From an uncultured Saprospiraceae bacterium (GTDB lineage Bacteria; Bacteroidota; Bacteroidia; Chitinophagales; Saprospiraceae): DNA of 64,000 bases. A program made the translations under genes and the position numbers. The DNA lies in assembly GCA_937981555.1 (NCBI GenBank), contig CALJOK010000022.1, forward strand, positions 175,888 through 239,887. The letters run 5' to 3'. The number at the start of each line of letters is the position of its first letter. Within the stretch, counting starts at the first letter, position 1. The notes beneath the pieces were generated by a model. That model made no database searches. It was not told the DNA's origin and was given only the letters and a program-made list of their open reading frames with translations. Shown in pieces: positions 25,577-34,096 of the stretch.

Positions 25577-26473
25577 CTATTTGTGATGAAGTAGTTTGAA
25601 TGCAGTAGGAGTGAGAGTGGTGTTTTTTTTGAAAAAATTACTAAAGGCTTGGATGTCGCTAAAGGCAAGTTCGTCTGCAATTTCTTGAATGCTTTGATCT
25701 GTATATTTTAGCAAACGTTTGGCTTCTAATAATCGTCTTTCAGAAATAATTTGTAAAGGCGTTTTGTTGATATGTTTTTTAAAAAGGTTAGAAAGTGTTT
25801 TGGGAGATTTGAAAAGCATCTTAGCATAATCTGCAACGGTCGTTTTGTTCTTGTAATATTTTTCAACTAAAAAATTATACTCCCTGATCAGTCCTATACT
25901 TGTACTATCTTTGATGCCGACATAGTTTTGGTTTTTAAAAATTCGGACACAAAGAATCAAAAATCTTTTGAGTAAAATTCGAAGCATTTCTATTTTTAAT
26001 TCATCGTTTTCTTCCTCAATTTCCATAATTAAAATTTCCCAAAGTAATTCGAATGCTCGACTTCGTTCTTTGGTGATTTTGATTTTAGGGACAGAGGATG
26101 CTCCGAAGAAAAGTAAACCTTTGCAACCAACTTGACTGTCATGATTTTCGACACAGTAAAATGGTTTGTTAAATTGAATCACTCGAAGTCCCTCAAACTT
26201 ATAATCATCTATGGTGTGAAAACCAGTTATAAAAATGATGCAATTTTTTCCAATCGTAATTGGTGTTTTATCAATCGTGAAGGTTGCTTTTTTTCCAACA
26301 TTCCAAATCACACTTAACCCAGTTTGTAAATCTTGGTCAAACATATACATTCGCTCAGGGACGATTTCTGCAGCGAATAAAAATTCTTCTAATGAGCCGT
26401 TGTATATCAAAATGGTATTTTTTTTATATGAAAAGTCAATTCGTTCTAGATTCCACCTAGGGCATATTGCCAA
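25577..26473 (-). CDS. AraC-family transcriptional regulator
   Basis: The 298-residue cytoplasmic regulator has an N-terminal cupin-like sensor domain (about residues 25-125, with YMFDQDLQTG and ITIGKNCIIFITG) and a C-terminal double HTH at about 205-298 (TVADYAKMLFKSPKTLSNLFKKH; SIQEIADELAFSDIQAFSNFFKK), ending TPTAFKLLHH. The proposed ATG overlaps the preceding gene by 28 bases, so the true start may be slightly further in. It lies between the msr genes and the second redoxin. Regulation of this block in response to oxidants is a reasonable inference. Confidence 0.85.
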   Translation of the reverse strand: MAICPRWNLERIDFSYKKNTILIYNGSLEEFLFAAEIVPERMYMFDQDLQTGLSVIWNVGKKATFTIDKTPITIGKNCIIFITGFHTIDDYKFEGLRVIQFNKPFYCVENHDSQVGCKGLLFFGASSVPKIKITKERSRAFELLWEILIMEIEEENDELKIEMLRILLKRFLILCVRIFKNQNYVGIKDSTSIGLIREYNFLVEKYYKNKTTVADYAKMLFKSPKTLSNLFKKHINKTPLQIISERRLLEAKRLLKYTDQSIQEIADELAFSDIQAFSNFFKKNTTLTPTAFKLLHHK

Positions 26474-26787
26474 ACATTAAATCTAAACCCTTCTCGATAT
26501 TTCATGTACTCTTCTAATTGAGTAATGTAAATTTCTTTCACCTCTTCCTCTGATAAAAAATGACTTTGATGCATATTTACTTTTTCCTCTGTGATATCAT
26601 CATTTTCCAAATTCGTTCTTGCAATCATTTCATTTTCTTTGATGATAATATTTTTTAATTCTGGTTCTGAAATTTCTCGAGAGGACAATTCTATATTTAA
26701 TTCACTTTTATTAAACTTAGATTTTTCTTCTGGACATTCAATTAAATGAACGAGAGTAGCTATTTTTAAATCCTTTAAATTATTCAT
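26446..26787 (-). CDS. hypothetical acidic protein
   Basis: This 113-residue protein is very rich in Glu and Asn with alternating short helices (ELNIELSSREISEPELKN; FLSEEEVKEIYITQLEEYMKYREG). There is no signal peptide, membrane segment or Cys motif, and I do not recognise a family. It is tightly packed between the redoxin at 26803 (15-base gap) and the AraC gene (28-base overlap), which supports it being a real gene in one transcript. Confidence 0.5.
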   Translation of the reverse strand: MNNLKDLKIATLVHLIECPEEKSKFNKSELNIELSSREISEPELKNIIIKENEMIARTNLENDDITEEKVNMHQSHFLSEEEVKEIYITQLEEYMKYREGFRFNVWQYALGGI

Positions 26788-26802
26788 CGTTAAATTGTTT
26801 TT

Positions 26803-27255
26803 TTATTGAAAAAGTTCTTTAATTTTTAAATCTAATCGCAAAAGTGCATTATTTGGATCTGATCCAAAAATGGAATAAACTAAGTTTCCATTTTTATCCA
26901 ACAGCAACCAATGTGGTGTCCCACCTGCTCCATAATCCAAAAAAGTAGTGTTGAAATTTTTATCCTTAAAAAAATCAAATCGAATAAAGAAATCCTCTTT
27001 AGCTTTTTCAAATTTCTCTTGAGTAAAATCCACTCCTTCAAAATTGGAGTGAATGCCAAGGACATTTATATTTTTTCCATTTTCAAAAACCATTCGATTT
27101 GCAAATGGAATGGCCCTTCCTACACAACCTGGACAACCCAAACTGAAAATTAAAATCAAAGTTGGTTTTCCTAAGAAATCTGAATTATTGGGAACCTCAT
27201 TTCCAAAAATGGATTCAATGGACCAGTTCGGTAAAGGTTGATTTAAGTTGATCAA
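26803..27255 (-). CDS. TlpA-like redoxin (CPGC), second copy
   Basis: This 150-residue thioredoxin-fold protein has its active site CPGC at Cys41-Cys44 (FSLGCPGCVGRAIPF) and cis-Pro in GGTPHWLLLDKNG. There is no export signal. It shares layout and the CPGC site with the redoxin at 23841, though the sequences differ widely, so the pair is distant rather than a recent duplicate. It is first in a compact unit with the acidic protein and the AraC regulator. The likely role is disulfide or sulfenate reduction under control of that regulator; the substrate is unknown. Confidence 0.7.
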   Translation of the reverse strand: MINLNQPLPNWSIESIFGNEVPNNSDFLGKPTLILIFSLGCPGCVGRAIPFANRMVFENGKNINVLGIHSNFEGVDFTQEKFEKAKEDFFIRFDFFKDKNFNTTFLDYGAGGTPHWLLLDKNGNLVYSIFGSDPNNALLRLDLKIKELFQ

Positions 27256-27314
27256 ATTAATATATTGATTTCAAAAGTTTAAAAATGAAATGTAATAAAA
27301 TTTTTAATACAAAC

Positions 27315-27410
27315 CATACGTGGTGGTCTGCTTTAGCTGACCTTAAAGTTATTTTACCACAAGTAGTTTATCTTTTTTCTAAGGTCAGCTAAAGCAGACC
27401 ACCACGTATG
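27315..27410. repeat. long inverted repeat, 30-bp perfect arms
   Basis: Arms 27315-27344 and 27381-27410 are perfectly complementary and enclose 36 AT-rich bases. The arms contain GTGGTGGTCTGC and are less AT-rich than the surroundings. There is no ORF and no clear poly-T tail. It sits in the divergent promoter region between the redoxin unit and miaE. Confidence 0.8.
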
Positions 27411-27455
27411 ATTTGTTTCCATTGTGAAATTCTAGGAGTTCAAGTTTTCAATTGT

Positions 27456-27463
27456 TACATTTG
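27456..27463 (+). promoter_or_regulatory. candidate -7 element (TACATTTG) for miaE
   Basis: TACATTTG matches TAnnTTTG and lies 49 bases before the miaE ATG. A matching -33 TTG at the usual spacing is not evident. Confidence 0.4.
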
Positions 27464-27512
27464 CAAAAAGAATTAAAACACTACAATAAAATCATTTCAA
27501 AGATAAAATAAG

Positions 27513-28097
27513 ATGAAGTTAAATTTAGATATAGCAGTTCCGAGTAAGCAAGAATGGGTAGATGCGGTGATGGCTGATTTCCCTGCTTTTTTGCAAGATC
27601 ATATTGATTGTGAACGAAAAGCTTCTGCCATGGCAATGAGTTTTGTCGCAAAATATCCAGATCGAAAAGAGATTATTCCTGAGTTGATCGAGATTGGAAT
27701 TGAGGAGTTGGAGCACTTTCAACAGGTGTATGAATTGATGGCGAAAAATGGAATTCCATTGCAACATTCGATTGGTGCAGACCCTTATTTAAAAGAATTA
27801 TTGAAGTTGTGTCACTCAGGTCGGGAAGAAAGGTTTATGGATCGTTTGTTAATTGCTTCGGTTGTTGAGACTCGAGGAGCAGAGCGTTTTAGATTAATTT
27901 CAGAAGCTCAAACTGATGATGAGATGCATCGGTTTTACAAAATTCTTTGGGCGTCAGAAGCTAAGCATGGTCATGTTTTTGTAAAAATGGCGCTTAATTA
28001 TTTTGATGAAAAAACGGTTTATGATCGATTGGCTTGGTGGATTGAGAGAGAAGGAGAGATTATTGATAATTTGGAAATTCGGGCGGCGTTGCATTAA
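27513..28097 (+). CDS. miaE: tRNA-(ms2io6A37) hydroxylase MiaE
   Basis: This 194-residue ferritin-like diiron monooxygenase hydroxylates the isopentenyl group of ms2i6A37 in tRNA. The four-helix ligand set is visible: Glu34 (DCERKA), the first ExxH at about Glu65/His68 (EELEHF), Glu in VETRGAERF, and the second ExxH in EAKHGH. Length is typical of this short MiaE form. Oxygen dependence makes the modification a possible aerobic-state marker. It is monocistronic, between a long inverted repeat and a hairpin. Confidence 0.92.
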   Translation: MKLNLDIAVPSKQEWVDAVMADFPAFLQDHIDCERKASAMAMSFVAKYPDRKEIIPELIEIGIEELEHFQQVYELMAKNGIPLQHSIGADPYLKELLKLCHSGREERFMDRLLIASVVETRGAERFRLISEAQTDDEMHRFYKILWASEAKHGHVFVKMALNYFDEKTVYDRLAWWIEREGEIIDNLEIRAALH

Positions 28098-28098
28098 T

Positions 28099-28172
28099 TT
28101 TTTTGCCACAGATTTTTATGATTTCTCCCACAAAGCAGTTGGGATAAGATTATAAAAATCTGTGGCAAAAAA
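28099..28172. repeat. inverted repeat with 21-bp arms after miaE, possible terminator
   Basis: Perfect arms 28099-28119 and 28152-28172 (core TTTTGCCACAGATTTTTAT) start 2 bases after the miaE stop. The 32-base loop holds a nested TCCCA/TGGGA stem. The T/A-rich outer ends could terminate in either direction. The same CACAGATTTTT theme recurs near 62411. Confidence 0.75.
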
Positions 28173-28273
28173 TCAAAATCCCAAAAAGACTGTAATTTTA
28201 CTTTTCCCAAATGAAAATAAGCACTAAAAGTTGTAAATTAGCTTGACCTTATTTTTCACCAAAACCCTACGCT

Positions 28274-30244
28274 ATGGAAAAAGTAATTACCCTTCCTTTT
28301 CTTACATTAAAAAATGTACTTCTTTTAATTTTATTGATTTCTGCAAATATCATTTTTGCACAAAGTATTCAGCCTGAAGAAAAGCAAACGCTTTTCCAGC
28401 ATTTGAATGAAGTTAATCAAGAATGGTCGAAGCAAAATGTTTCTTTGGAGATCTTGGAAAATGAAATTTCGTTTCCTTCTGATCAATTTAGAATTCAGAT
28501 GCATTTATTTTTGGTAGAAAAAATATTACGGGAACGTATTGTTACAAAATTAACTTCAACTCAAACTTTGAATCGAAATCACTTCCTAGATATTTTAAAA
28601 GAATATGCCGCAAGTGGTGTTTTTCCAAAAAATATTTATCATCAAAATCGTCAACCTTATTTTGTCGATCATTTGGAAACTGCTTGTGCAGTTGGACATT
28701 TGATTCAAAAAAGTGGAGCAACAGATTTGGTGGAAAAGATAAAAAGGGAAAACAATTTTGCTTACCTCGCTGAGTTAGAAATCGAATTTCCAGAAATAAA
28801 TTTATGGGCAACTGAAAATGGTTTTTCCACCGAAGAATTAGCTTGGATTCAGCCAGGTTATCCAGCTGCTTCTCAATCATATTCAGAAGTTGGAAATGGA
28901 GGAGGAGTGGAAGGAAAAGTTAATGTGATGAAAACGAGTGCAGATGGAAGCCTTCTCATTATGGCAGGTAATTTTTCAGAAGTTGATGGTGTTGCTGCGA
29001 ATAATATTATTGGATGGGATGGCGAAAATTGGCAGACGTTTGGAAATGGAGTAGAAGGGGAGATTTTTACAATTGCAACTCAATCACAAGGGAAATTTTA
29101 CATTGGAGGAAATTTTACTTTGTATGGAAATATTACTCCTTGCAATATTGCATTTTGGAATGGAACGACTTGGGAAAGTATGCAAAATGGGGAAATGAAT
29201 GGAACGGTGTATTCCTTATTAAACTATGGTGGTTTAGTAGCAGGTGGAGATTTCCAAAATATTGATAACCAGCCTATTAAATATTTAGCAAAACTATCAA
29301 GTGGGACAAATCCTGAGTGGAATAATTATGCGAGGAGAATTATTCCAGGAACGATCACTTATGAATACATAGATGATGCCTTTGCGGTAAATGGCCCAGT
29401 TCGTAGTTTACAAAATATTGATGGTCGTGTTTTGATTGGTGGAAATTTTACAGAAACTGCGCCTGATATTTCGAATTCAAGTATCAATGGTTTTTCCACA
29501 AAAAATTTATGCTATTGGTATAATAATGATTGGGAAACTGGTTTTGATGATGCGCTGGAATCTGTTGAAACCACTTTTCATGGGAGTGATGGAAAAATTT
29601 ATACGGGAGGAAATTTGGAACATGAGTATGATTTAGGAATTTTCAATGCAGGATTTTGGGAGTATAATATGTTTGAACAAATAGGTTATGATGAAGGCGA
29701 GAATCGAATTCATGGATTTATGGAACATAACGGAACCATTTATGGCTATGGGGATATTCAACCATTTTTTAGTACTGTTATGGCAAAGGGATTTGTTGCA
29801 GTTGGAGGAGATTTTGGATTTGGATTAGGTGGATTAGGAGCGTTCTTTGACAAGTCCGTACGAGCAGCTGAGGTGTTTCAAGAAGAGATTTATTTTGCTG
29901 GTGATTTTACTTCAGTTTCTTTCTCATTAACAAATTCAGAATTTAATGGTTTGGCAAAATCTCCATTTACGGGTGAATCAAGTTCAGTTGAAAAAGGTGT
30001 TTTTGAAAAGAATAAAATCCAAGTTTTCAATGTCGAAAACCAACTCAATATTCGATATGAAAATTTAGGAAAAAATGCCACGATGAATTTATTTAACCTA
30101 CAAGGGCAACTTTTGAAATCCATCAATTTGCCTCAAGGAAGTCAGGAGTTGGAAGTTGGTTTGTCAAGTTGGTCAGGAGGAATGTATGTTTACCAAGTAG
30201 TGAATGAGGAGGGGAAGCAGTCAGGTAAATTTCATGTAAATTAA
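28274..30244 (+). CDS. T9SS-secreted beta-propeller-like protein
   Basis: This is a 656-residue secreted protein. The signal peptide ends near IIFAQS (about residue 30). Residues 31-195 are a helical domain with PYFVDHLETACAVGHLI and ending ELAWIQPGYP, which I recall as a recurring N-terminal module in T9SS proteins of this phylum. Residues 205-570 contain irregular propeller-like repeats with GxxxxGGNF/GGDF turns (GKFYIGGNFT; GGLVAGGDFQ; GRVLIGGNFTE). The last 75 residues (IQVFNVENQLNIRY... GKFHVN) are a type A sorting domain. Function beyond surface display is unknown. Confidence 0.8.
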   Translation: MEKVITLPFLTLKNVLLLILLISANIIFAQSIQPEEKQTLFQHLNEVNQEWSKQNVSLEILENEISFPSDQFRIQMHLFLVEKILRERIVTKLTSTQTLNRNHFLDILKEYAASGVFPKNIYHQNRQPYFVDHLETACAVGHLIQKSGATDLVEKIKRENNFAYLAELEIEFPEINLWATENGFSTEELAWIQPGYPAASQSYSEVGNGGGVEGKVNVMKTSADGSLLIMAGNFSEVDGVAANNIIGWDGENWQTFGNGVEGEIFTIATQSQGKFYIGGNFTLYGNITPCNIAFWNGTTWESMQNGEMNGTVYSLLNYGGLVAGGDFQNIDNQPIKYLAKLSSGTNPEWNNYARRIIPGTITYEYIDDAFAVNGPVRSLQNIDGRVLIGGNFTETAPDISNSSINGFSTKNLCYWYNNDWETGFDDALESVETTFHGSDGKIYTGGNLEHEYDLGIFNAGFWEYNMFEQIGYDEGENRIHGFMEHNGTIYGYGDIQPFFSTVMAKGFVAVGGDFGFGLGGLGAFFDKSVRAAEVFQEEIYFAGDFTSVSFSLTNSEFNGLAKSPFTGESSSVEKGVFEKNKIQVFNVENQLNIRYENLGKNATMNLFNLQGQLLKSINLPQGSQELEVGLSSWSGGMYVYQVVNEEGKQSGKFHVN

Positions 30245-30263
30245 AAATTGAAGTAAGTGTTCT

Positions 30264-30296
30264 ATTCACAAGTTGACTTTAAGTCAACTTGTGAAT
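30264..30296. repeat. near-perfect 33-base palindrome
   Basis: ATTCACAAGTTGACTT and its exact complement flank a single central T. It lies between the propeller gene stop (30244) and the OM barrel start (30319). No T-run follows, so it is not a standard terminator; a protein-binding site is as likely. Confidence 0.65.
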
Positions 30297-30318
30297 ATTG
30301 AGATAAATTTATTTCCAA

Positions 30319-30933
30319 ATGAAAAAGAATAACCGATTCTTTCTACTCATTTTCTCCCTTCTTTTTCCAATTCTTTCATTTTCCCAAAATGGAAACGGGG
30401 AAGATTTTTTTCATAAAAAAAGATTTAATGCTGGATTAATTGCAGGACTGAATTCTTCAGATTTAGGAGGAGAAGGTTTGGATAGTTTTATTGGTTGGAA
30501 TGCTGGAGCTATTGGAATTGCTAGTGTAACAAAACATTTACATGTTTCATTAGAATTACTTTGGAGTCAAAATGGCGATTATTTGAAAGTAGATTTTTTT
30601 CCAGATTTGAATTATTCGAAGGTGAAATTAAATTTTATTGAAATACCGATTCAGCTTAATTATCAATTGCTGCAAAGTGATGAATGGAGTGATCGCAAAG
30701 GATGGTTACGAGCAGGTTTTACGTTTGCTCAACTTTTGGATTATAAAGTTGAAGCAGAAAATATTGATGTGTCGAATCAAATTGTTTGGAAAAAGGAGCA
30801 TTCATTTTTAGTTAATTTTGGAGGGACTTTTTTTCTAAATAATAACTGGGGAATCAATATTAGAATGAGTTTTCCTACACATTCAAAAGATTTAATCCCT
30901 ACCTTTGCCTGCCGAGGAATTTACCTTTTGTAA
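30319..30933 (+). CDS. PorT-like outer membrane beta-barrel protein
   Basis: This 204-residue protein has a signal peptide ending near LSFSQ. The rest shows alternating strands of a small 8-strand barrel of the OMP_b-brl_2/PorT type (FNAGLIAGLNSSDLGGE; LHVSLELLWSQNGDY; NFIEIPIQLNYQL). The terminus is odd: it ends RGIYLL rather than an aromatic residue, and the last strand looks short. I checked the other frames around the stop and found no better continuation. A specific cargo or partner is unknown. Confidence 0.75.
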   Translation: MKKNNRFFLLIFSLLFPILSFSQNGNGEDFFHKKRFNAGLIAGLNSSDLGGEGLDSFIGWNAGAIGIASVTKHLHVSLELLWSQNGDYLKVDFFPDLNYSKVKLNFIEIPIQLNYQLLQSDEWSDRKGWLRAGFTFAQLLDYKVEAENIDVSNQIVWKKEHSFLVNFGGTFFLNNNWGINIRMSFPTHSKDLIPTFACRGIYLL

Positions 30934-31012
30934 GAAAAAAATTGATAGAAAAAGAATACGTCACCCGCCTTAGTTTTTGCTAAAAAAAATCCAACTTAAT
31001 GTGGTTTTATTT

Positions 31013-31026
31013 GTTACACATGTAAC
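31013..31026. promoter_or_regulatory. GTTACA-CA-TGTAAC palindrome before Cry-DASH
   Basis: A perfect 6-bp dyad with a 2-base centre lies 27 bases upstream of the cryptochrome start, in AT-rich DNA. It has the size and symmetry of a dimeric-regulator operator. Light- or stress-responsive control is a guess from the downstream gene. Confidence 0.5.
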
Positions 31027-31053
31027 GATTTCAAAACTAATAAATATGTTCAT

Positions 31054-32490
31054 ATGAAAAAGCAAAGAGTCATCGTTTGGTTTCGACAAGATTTAAGATT
31101 GCATGATAATGAATCTCTATTGCATGCAATGAAAAGTGGAGTAGAAGTGATTCCTATTTTTATTTTTGATGAAAGAGTTTTCAAGGGAGAAACGAAATTT
31201 GGTTTTAAAAAAACAGAGATTCATAGAGCTCAATTTATTATCGAAAGTGTAGAAGACTTGCGGAACTCTTTGAAAAAATTGGGTAGTAATTTAATCGTTA
31301 GAGTTGGAAAACCTGAGGAGGAAATATTCAGTTTAGCACAAGAAATTAAATCATCTTGGGTGTTTTGTAATCGAGAAAGAACAGAAGAAGAAGTAAGAGT
31401 TCAGGATGCTTTAGAAAAGAAACTATGGTCGATAGGTCAGGAGATTATTTTTTCACGTGGAAAAATGTTGTACTACACAGGAGATCTTCCTTTTCCAGTT
31501 CCGCATTGTCCAGACAGCTTTAGTAGTTTTAGAAAAGAGGTTGAAAGGTTTGTAAAAATTAGAGAGCCTTTGGCTGCACCTACAGAACAATTTGAACCAC
31601 TAACTTGTGAAATTGAGGTTGGTGAAATTCCGAGTGTAGTAGATTTTGGTCATGAGAAAAAAGAGGTTGACGAGCGTTCTGTGTATGCATTTAAGGGTGG
31701 CGAAACAGCAGCTCTTAAAAGGATGGAAGATTATTTTTGGAATACAGATGCCATTGCTACTTATAAAGAAACTAGGAATGAATTATTAGGCTCCAATTAT
31801 TCTTCAAAATTTTCTGCATGGTTGGCGCAAGGTTGTCTTTCTCCTAAATTAATCTTTTGGGAACTACAAAGATATGAGGCAGAGCGTACTAAGAATGATT
31901 CAACTTATTGGATGTTTTTTGAATTGATGTGGCGAGATTTTTTCCGATTTATGGGGAAGAAACATGAGAATAAAATATTTCAAAGAGGAGGAACAAAAGA
32001 AGAAGTTGATGGTGATTTGAAAAATAATAGAGACTTGTTACAGCTTTGGATTGAAGGTCGAACGGGTGTTCCTTTTATTGATGCTAATATGCGGGAGTTG
32101 TCGACAACTGGTTTTATGTCTAATCGAGGAAGGCAAAATGTGGCGAGTTTTTTAGTAAAAGATTTAAAAGTAAATTGGCAAATGGGGGCGGAGTATTTTG
32201 AGTCAATGTTGATTGATTATGACCCTTGTTCAAATTGGGGAAACTGGAATTATATTGCTGGCGTGGGAAGTGATCCAAGAGAGAATCGTTACTTTAATAT
32301 CTTATCGCAAGCAAGAAGGTATGATCCAGATGGAGAATATGTAAAGAATTGGTTGCCAGAACTTTCTGAACTTCCTGTGGAGAAAATCCATCGCCCAGAT
32401 ATTCTTTCAGATGATGAGCAAAATGACTTTCATTTGAAATTAGGTTTGGATTATCCCAAGGCCATGATCGCCACAGAGAAGTGGGCTTAA
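31054..32490 (+). CDS. DASH-type cryptochrome/photolyase
   Basis: This 478-residue flavoprotein belongs to the cryptochrome/photolyase superfamily, DASH subgroup. The N-terminal antenna domain begins VWFRQDLRLHDNESLL. The C-terminal FAD domain includes the phosphate-contact TYKETRNEL, then FSAWLAQGCLSP, WMFFELMWRDFFRFM, and the DASH hallmark TGFMSNRGRQNVASFL. The closing DYDPCSNWGNWNYIAGVG is also typical. Characterised members bind FAD and MTHF and repair cyclobutane pyrimidine dimers, best in single-stranded DNA, under blue light. Length matches the family. The gene is alone, with a palindrome upstream and a strong terminator after it. Confidence 0.93.
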   Translation: MKKQRVIVWFRQDLRLHDNESLLHAMKSGVEVIPIFIFDERVFKGETKFGFKKTEIHRAQFIIESVEDLRNSLKKLGSNLIVRVGKPEEEIFSLAQEIKSSWVFCNRERTEEEVRVQDALEKKLWSIGQEIIFSRGKMLYYTGDLPFPVPHCPDSFSSFRKEVERFVKIREPLAAPTEQFEPLTCEIEVGEIPSVVDFGHEKKEVDERSVYAFKGGETAALKRMEDYFWNTDAIATYKETRNELLGSNYSSKFSAWLAQGCLSPKLIFWELQRYEAERTKNDSTYWMFFELMWRDFFRFMGKKHENKIFQRGGTKEEVDGDLKNNRDLLQLWIEGRTGVPFIDANMRELSTTGFMSNRGRQNVASFLVKDLKVNWQMGAEYFESMLIDYDPCSNWGNWNYIAGVGSDPRENRYFNILSQARRYDPDGEYVKNWLPELSELPVEKIHRPDILSDDEQNDFHLKLGLDYPKAMIATEKWA

Positions 32491-32503
32491 GTATAAAATA
32501 TTG

Positions 32504-32547
32504 AAAAAGAAAGCTTCCAAATTTAATAATTTGGAAGCTTTCTTTTT
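32504..32547. terminator. bidirectional terminator, 20-bp stem
   Basis: Perfect 20-base arms (32504-32523 and 32528-32547) with a TAAT loop, A-rich left and T-rich right, separate the cryptochrome from the convergent DUF389 gene. Confidence 0.92.
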
Positions 32548-33967
32548 AATAACTAGTTAAAATCAAAGTGTCAAAATCCATTAAGGTTGAAACTAAATTT
32601 TTGATTTTCTCTTCTTTGTCTTTGATGTCTTTGGGCAACGGTTTATTTTTCCATTGTACAGCTATTGCCGGAGGATCTTTTTTATCAATGGGAAGGTAGC
32701 ATTTGATATCTTCCAATGATTCAAATGTATTTAATGCGATAGATTTAAGTTTGGTAATAGTTTCATTTTCTGTCTTGGTTCGAACTTCTTGATGATAAAT
32801 GTTTAATGAATCAAGTCGATTACTAATCTTGGCAATATCAGTTCTGACACTTACAATTTCCTTATCACTTTCTGCCTCTATTCTATTTAGTTCTTCATTG
32901 CTCGGAGTGGTGAAAGTAACTATGGCATCATCCACCTTATATTTAGATTTTAGCATTTGGTTGTAATCAATCTGTTGTTCTTTATCCAAATTTCCCATGC
33001 AACTAATTTTTACTTCAAACTTCTGACTGGCAAAATTTTTAGTAATACTTTTGGTTATAACTCTACTATCGTTTAATTCTTGTTGAATAAAAGTTTCTAT
33101 TTTTTCTATTTTATTATTGTCTTCAATGATTCTATAGGTGGTAAAAATACTCACACTTAAAAGAACAAGACTTGTAAAATACAAAATAAATTTAGAGCGC
33201 TTTTCTTCTTTTGTTGATTCAAAAGATCGAGAGGGGAAATCCATAAAACGAACAATAAAGTAAGTTCCTAAAGCAACTAAAGTGGCATTTAATACGAAAA
33301 GGAAAAATGAGTTAAACATTATATTCGCAAAGTCCAGATTGATATTTTCTGCTCCAATTAGGTAACCAAAAAATTGAGCAATTCCATAACCCGTTACACA
33401 AAGCGGAGGCATCAAAGCTGTAGCAATTGCGACACCCGGAATAGCGTTGGATTTATCTTTTCGGGAACTAGAAATAATTCCTGCTAATCCTCCAATCAAT
33501 GCGACCATTGCATCTAAAATTGTTGGACTAGTCCTGCCTTTAATTTCATCTGTAAATCCTTTTCCAATTTCTAACCAACTAGTGATAGAAAAATATAAAG
33601 TACTTGTAAATAACGCAATCCCAATCGCAATCAATAAATGGTATCCTGAGACATTTAGGGTATTTCTATCATTGATTCCAATGCCTAATCCAATTCCCAA
33701 AATTGGAGACATCAAAGGTGAAATTAACATGGCACCAATAATTACAGCAGGTGAGTTCAAGTCTAACCCAAGGGAAGCAATTAATATAGAACACATCAGA
33801 AGCCAAGCATTGGCTCCTTTCATTTCCTTATTACTTTTAATATTAATGATGGTTCCCTCTTTGTCCAAACCATCCTTTAAATCTAAAAGGTTATAGAAAA
33901 AATCCCAAATGCTACTTAAAAATTCAGTAGAAGATTTAGATGTATCAGTATTAGTTTGTTCCGGCAT
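32546..33967 (-). CDS. DUF389 membrane protein
   Basis: This 473-residue integral membrane protein belongs to the DUF389 family. The hydrophobic block at about residues 50-260 has the family signatures GANAWLLMCSILIASLGLDLNSPAVIIGAMLISPLMSPILG (quoted in part: LNSPAVIIGAMLISPLMSP) and AIPGVAIATALMPPLCVTGYG. The C-terminal 190 residues are soluble, with a coiled-coil stretch (SNRLDSLNIYHQEVRTK) probably in the periplasm. Members are uncharacterised; transport has been proposed. It is monocistronic. Confidence 0.85.
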   Translation of the reverse strand: MPEQTNTDTSKSSTEFLSSIWDFFYNLLDLKDGLDKEGTIINIKSNKEMKGANAWLLMCSILIASLGLDLNSPAVIIGAMLISPLMSPILGIGLGIGINDRNTLNVSGYHLLIAIGIALFTSTLYFSITSWLEIGKGFTDEIKGRTSPTILDAMVALIGGLAGIISSSRKDKSNAIPGVAIATALMPPLCVTGYGIAQFFGYLIGAENINLDFANIMFNSFFLFVLNATLVALGTYFIVRFMDFPSRSFESTKEEKRSKFILYFTSLVLLSVSIFTTYRIIEDNNKIEKIETFIQQELNDSRVITKSITKNFASQKFEVKISCMGNLDKEQQIDYNQMLKSKYKVDDAIVTFTTPSNEELNRIEAESDKEIVSVRTDIAKISNRLDSLNIYHQEVRTKTENETITKLKSIALNTFESLEDIKCYLPIDKKDPPAIAVQWKNKPLPKDIKDKEEKIKNLVSTLMDFDTLILTSY

Positions 33968-34096
33968 CGTAAAATTATTAAGTTTAATTTTCGTTGGTTT
34001 TAGGAGGCGTAAGATAATAAATTCACTTTCAAAATTGCGGATAATCTTTTATTTTTGCCGCTCGATTTATTGAGTTTTTTTCAAAATAAAATTACT

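Noticed and set aside
30900..30960. Frameshift at the end of the OM barrel gene
   Set aside because: Other frames give no better barrel strand, so the odd terminus is probably native.
34055..34096. Upstream TTG start for the HtrA gene
   Set aside because: It adds residues before a normal N-terminal anchor and overlaps a -7-like TATTTTTG.
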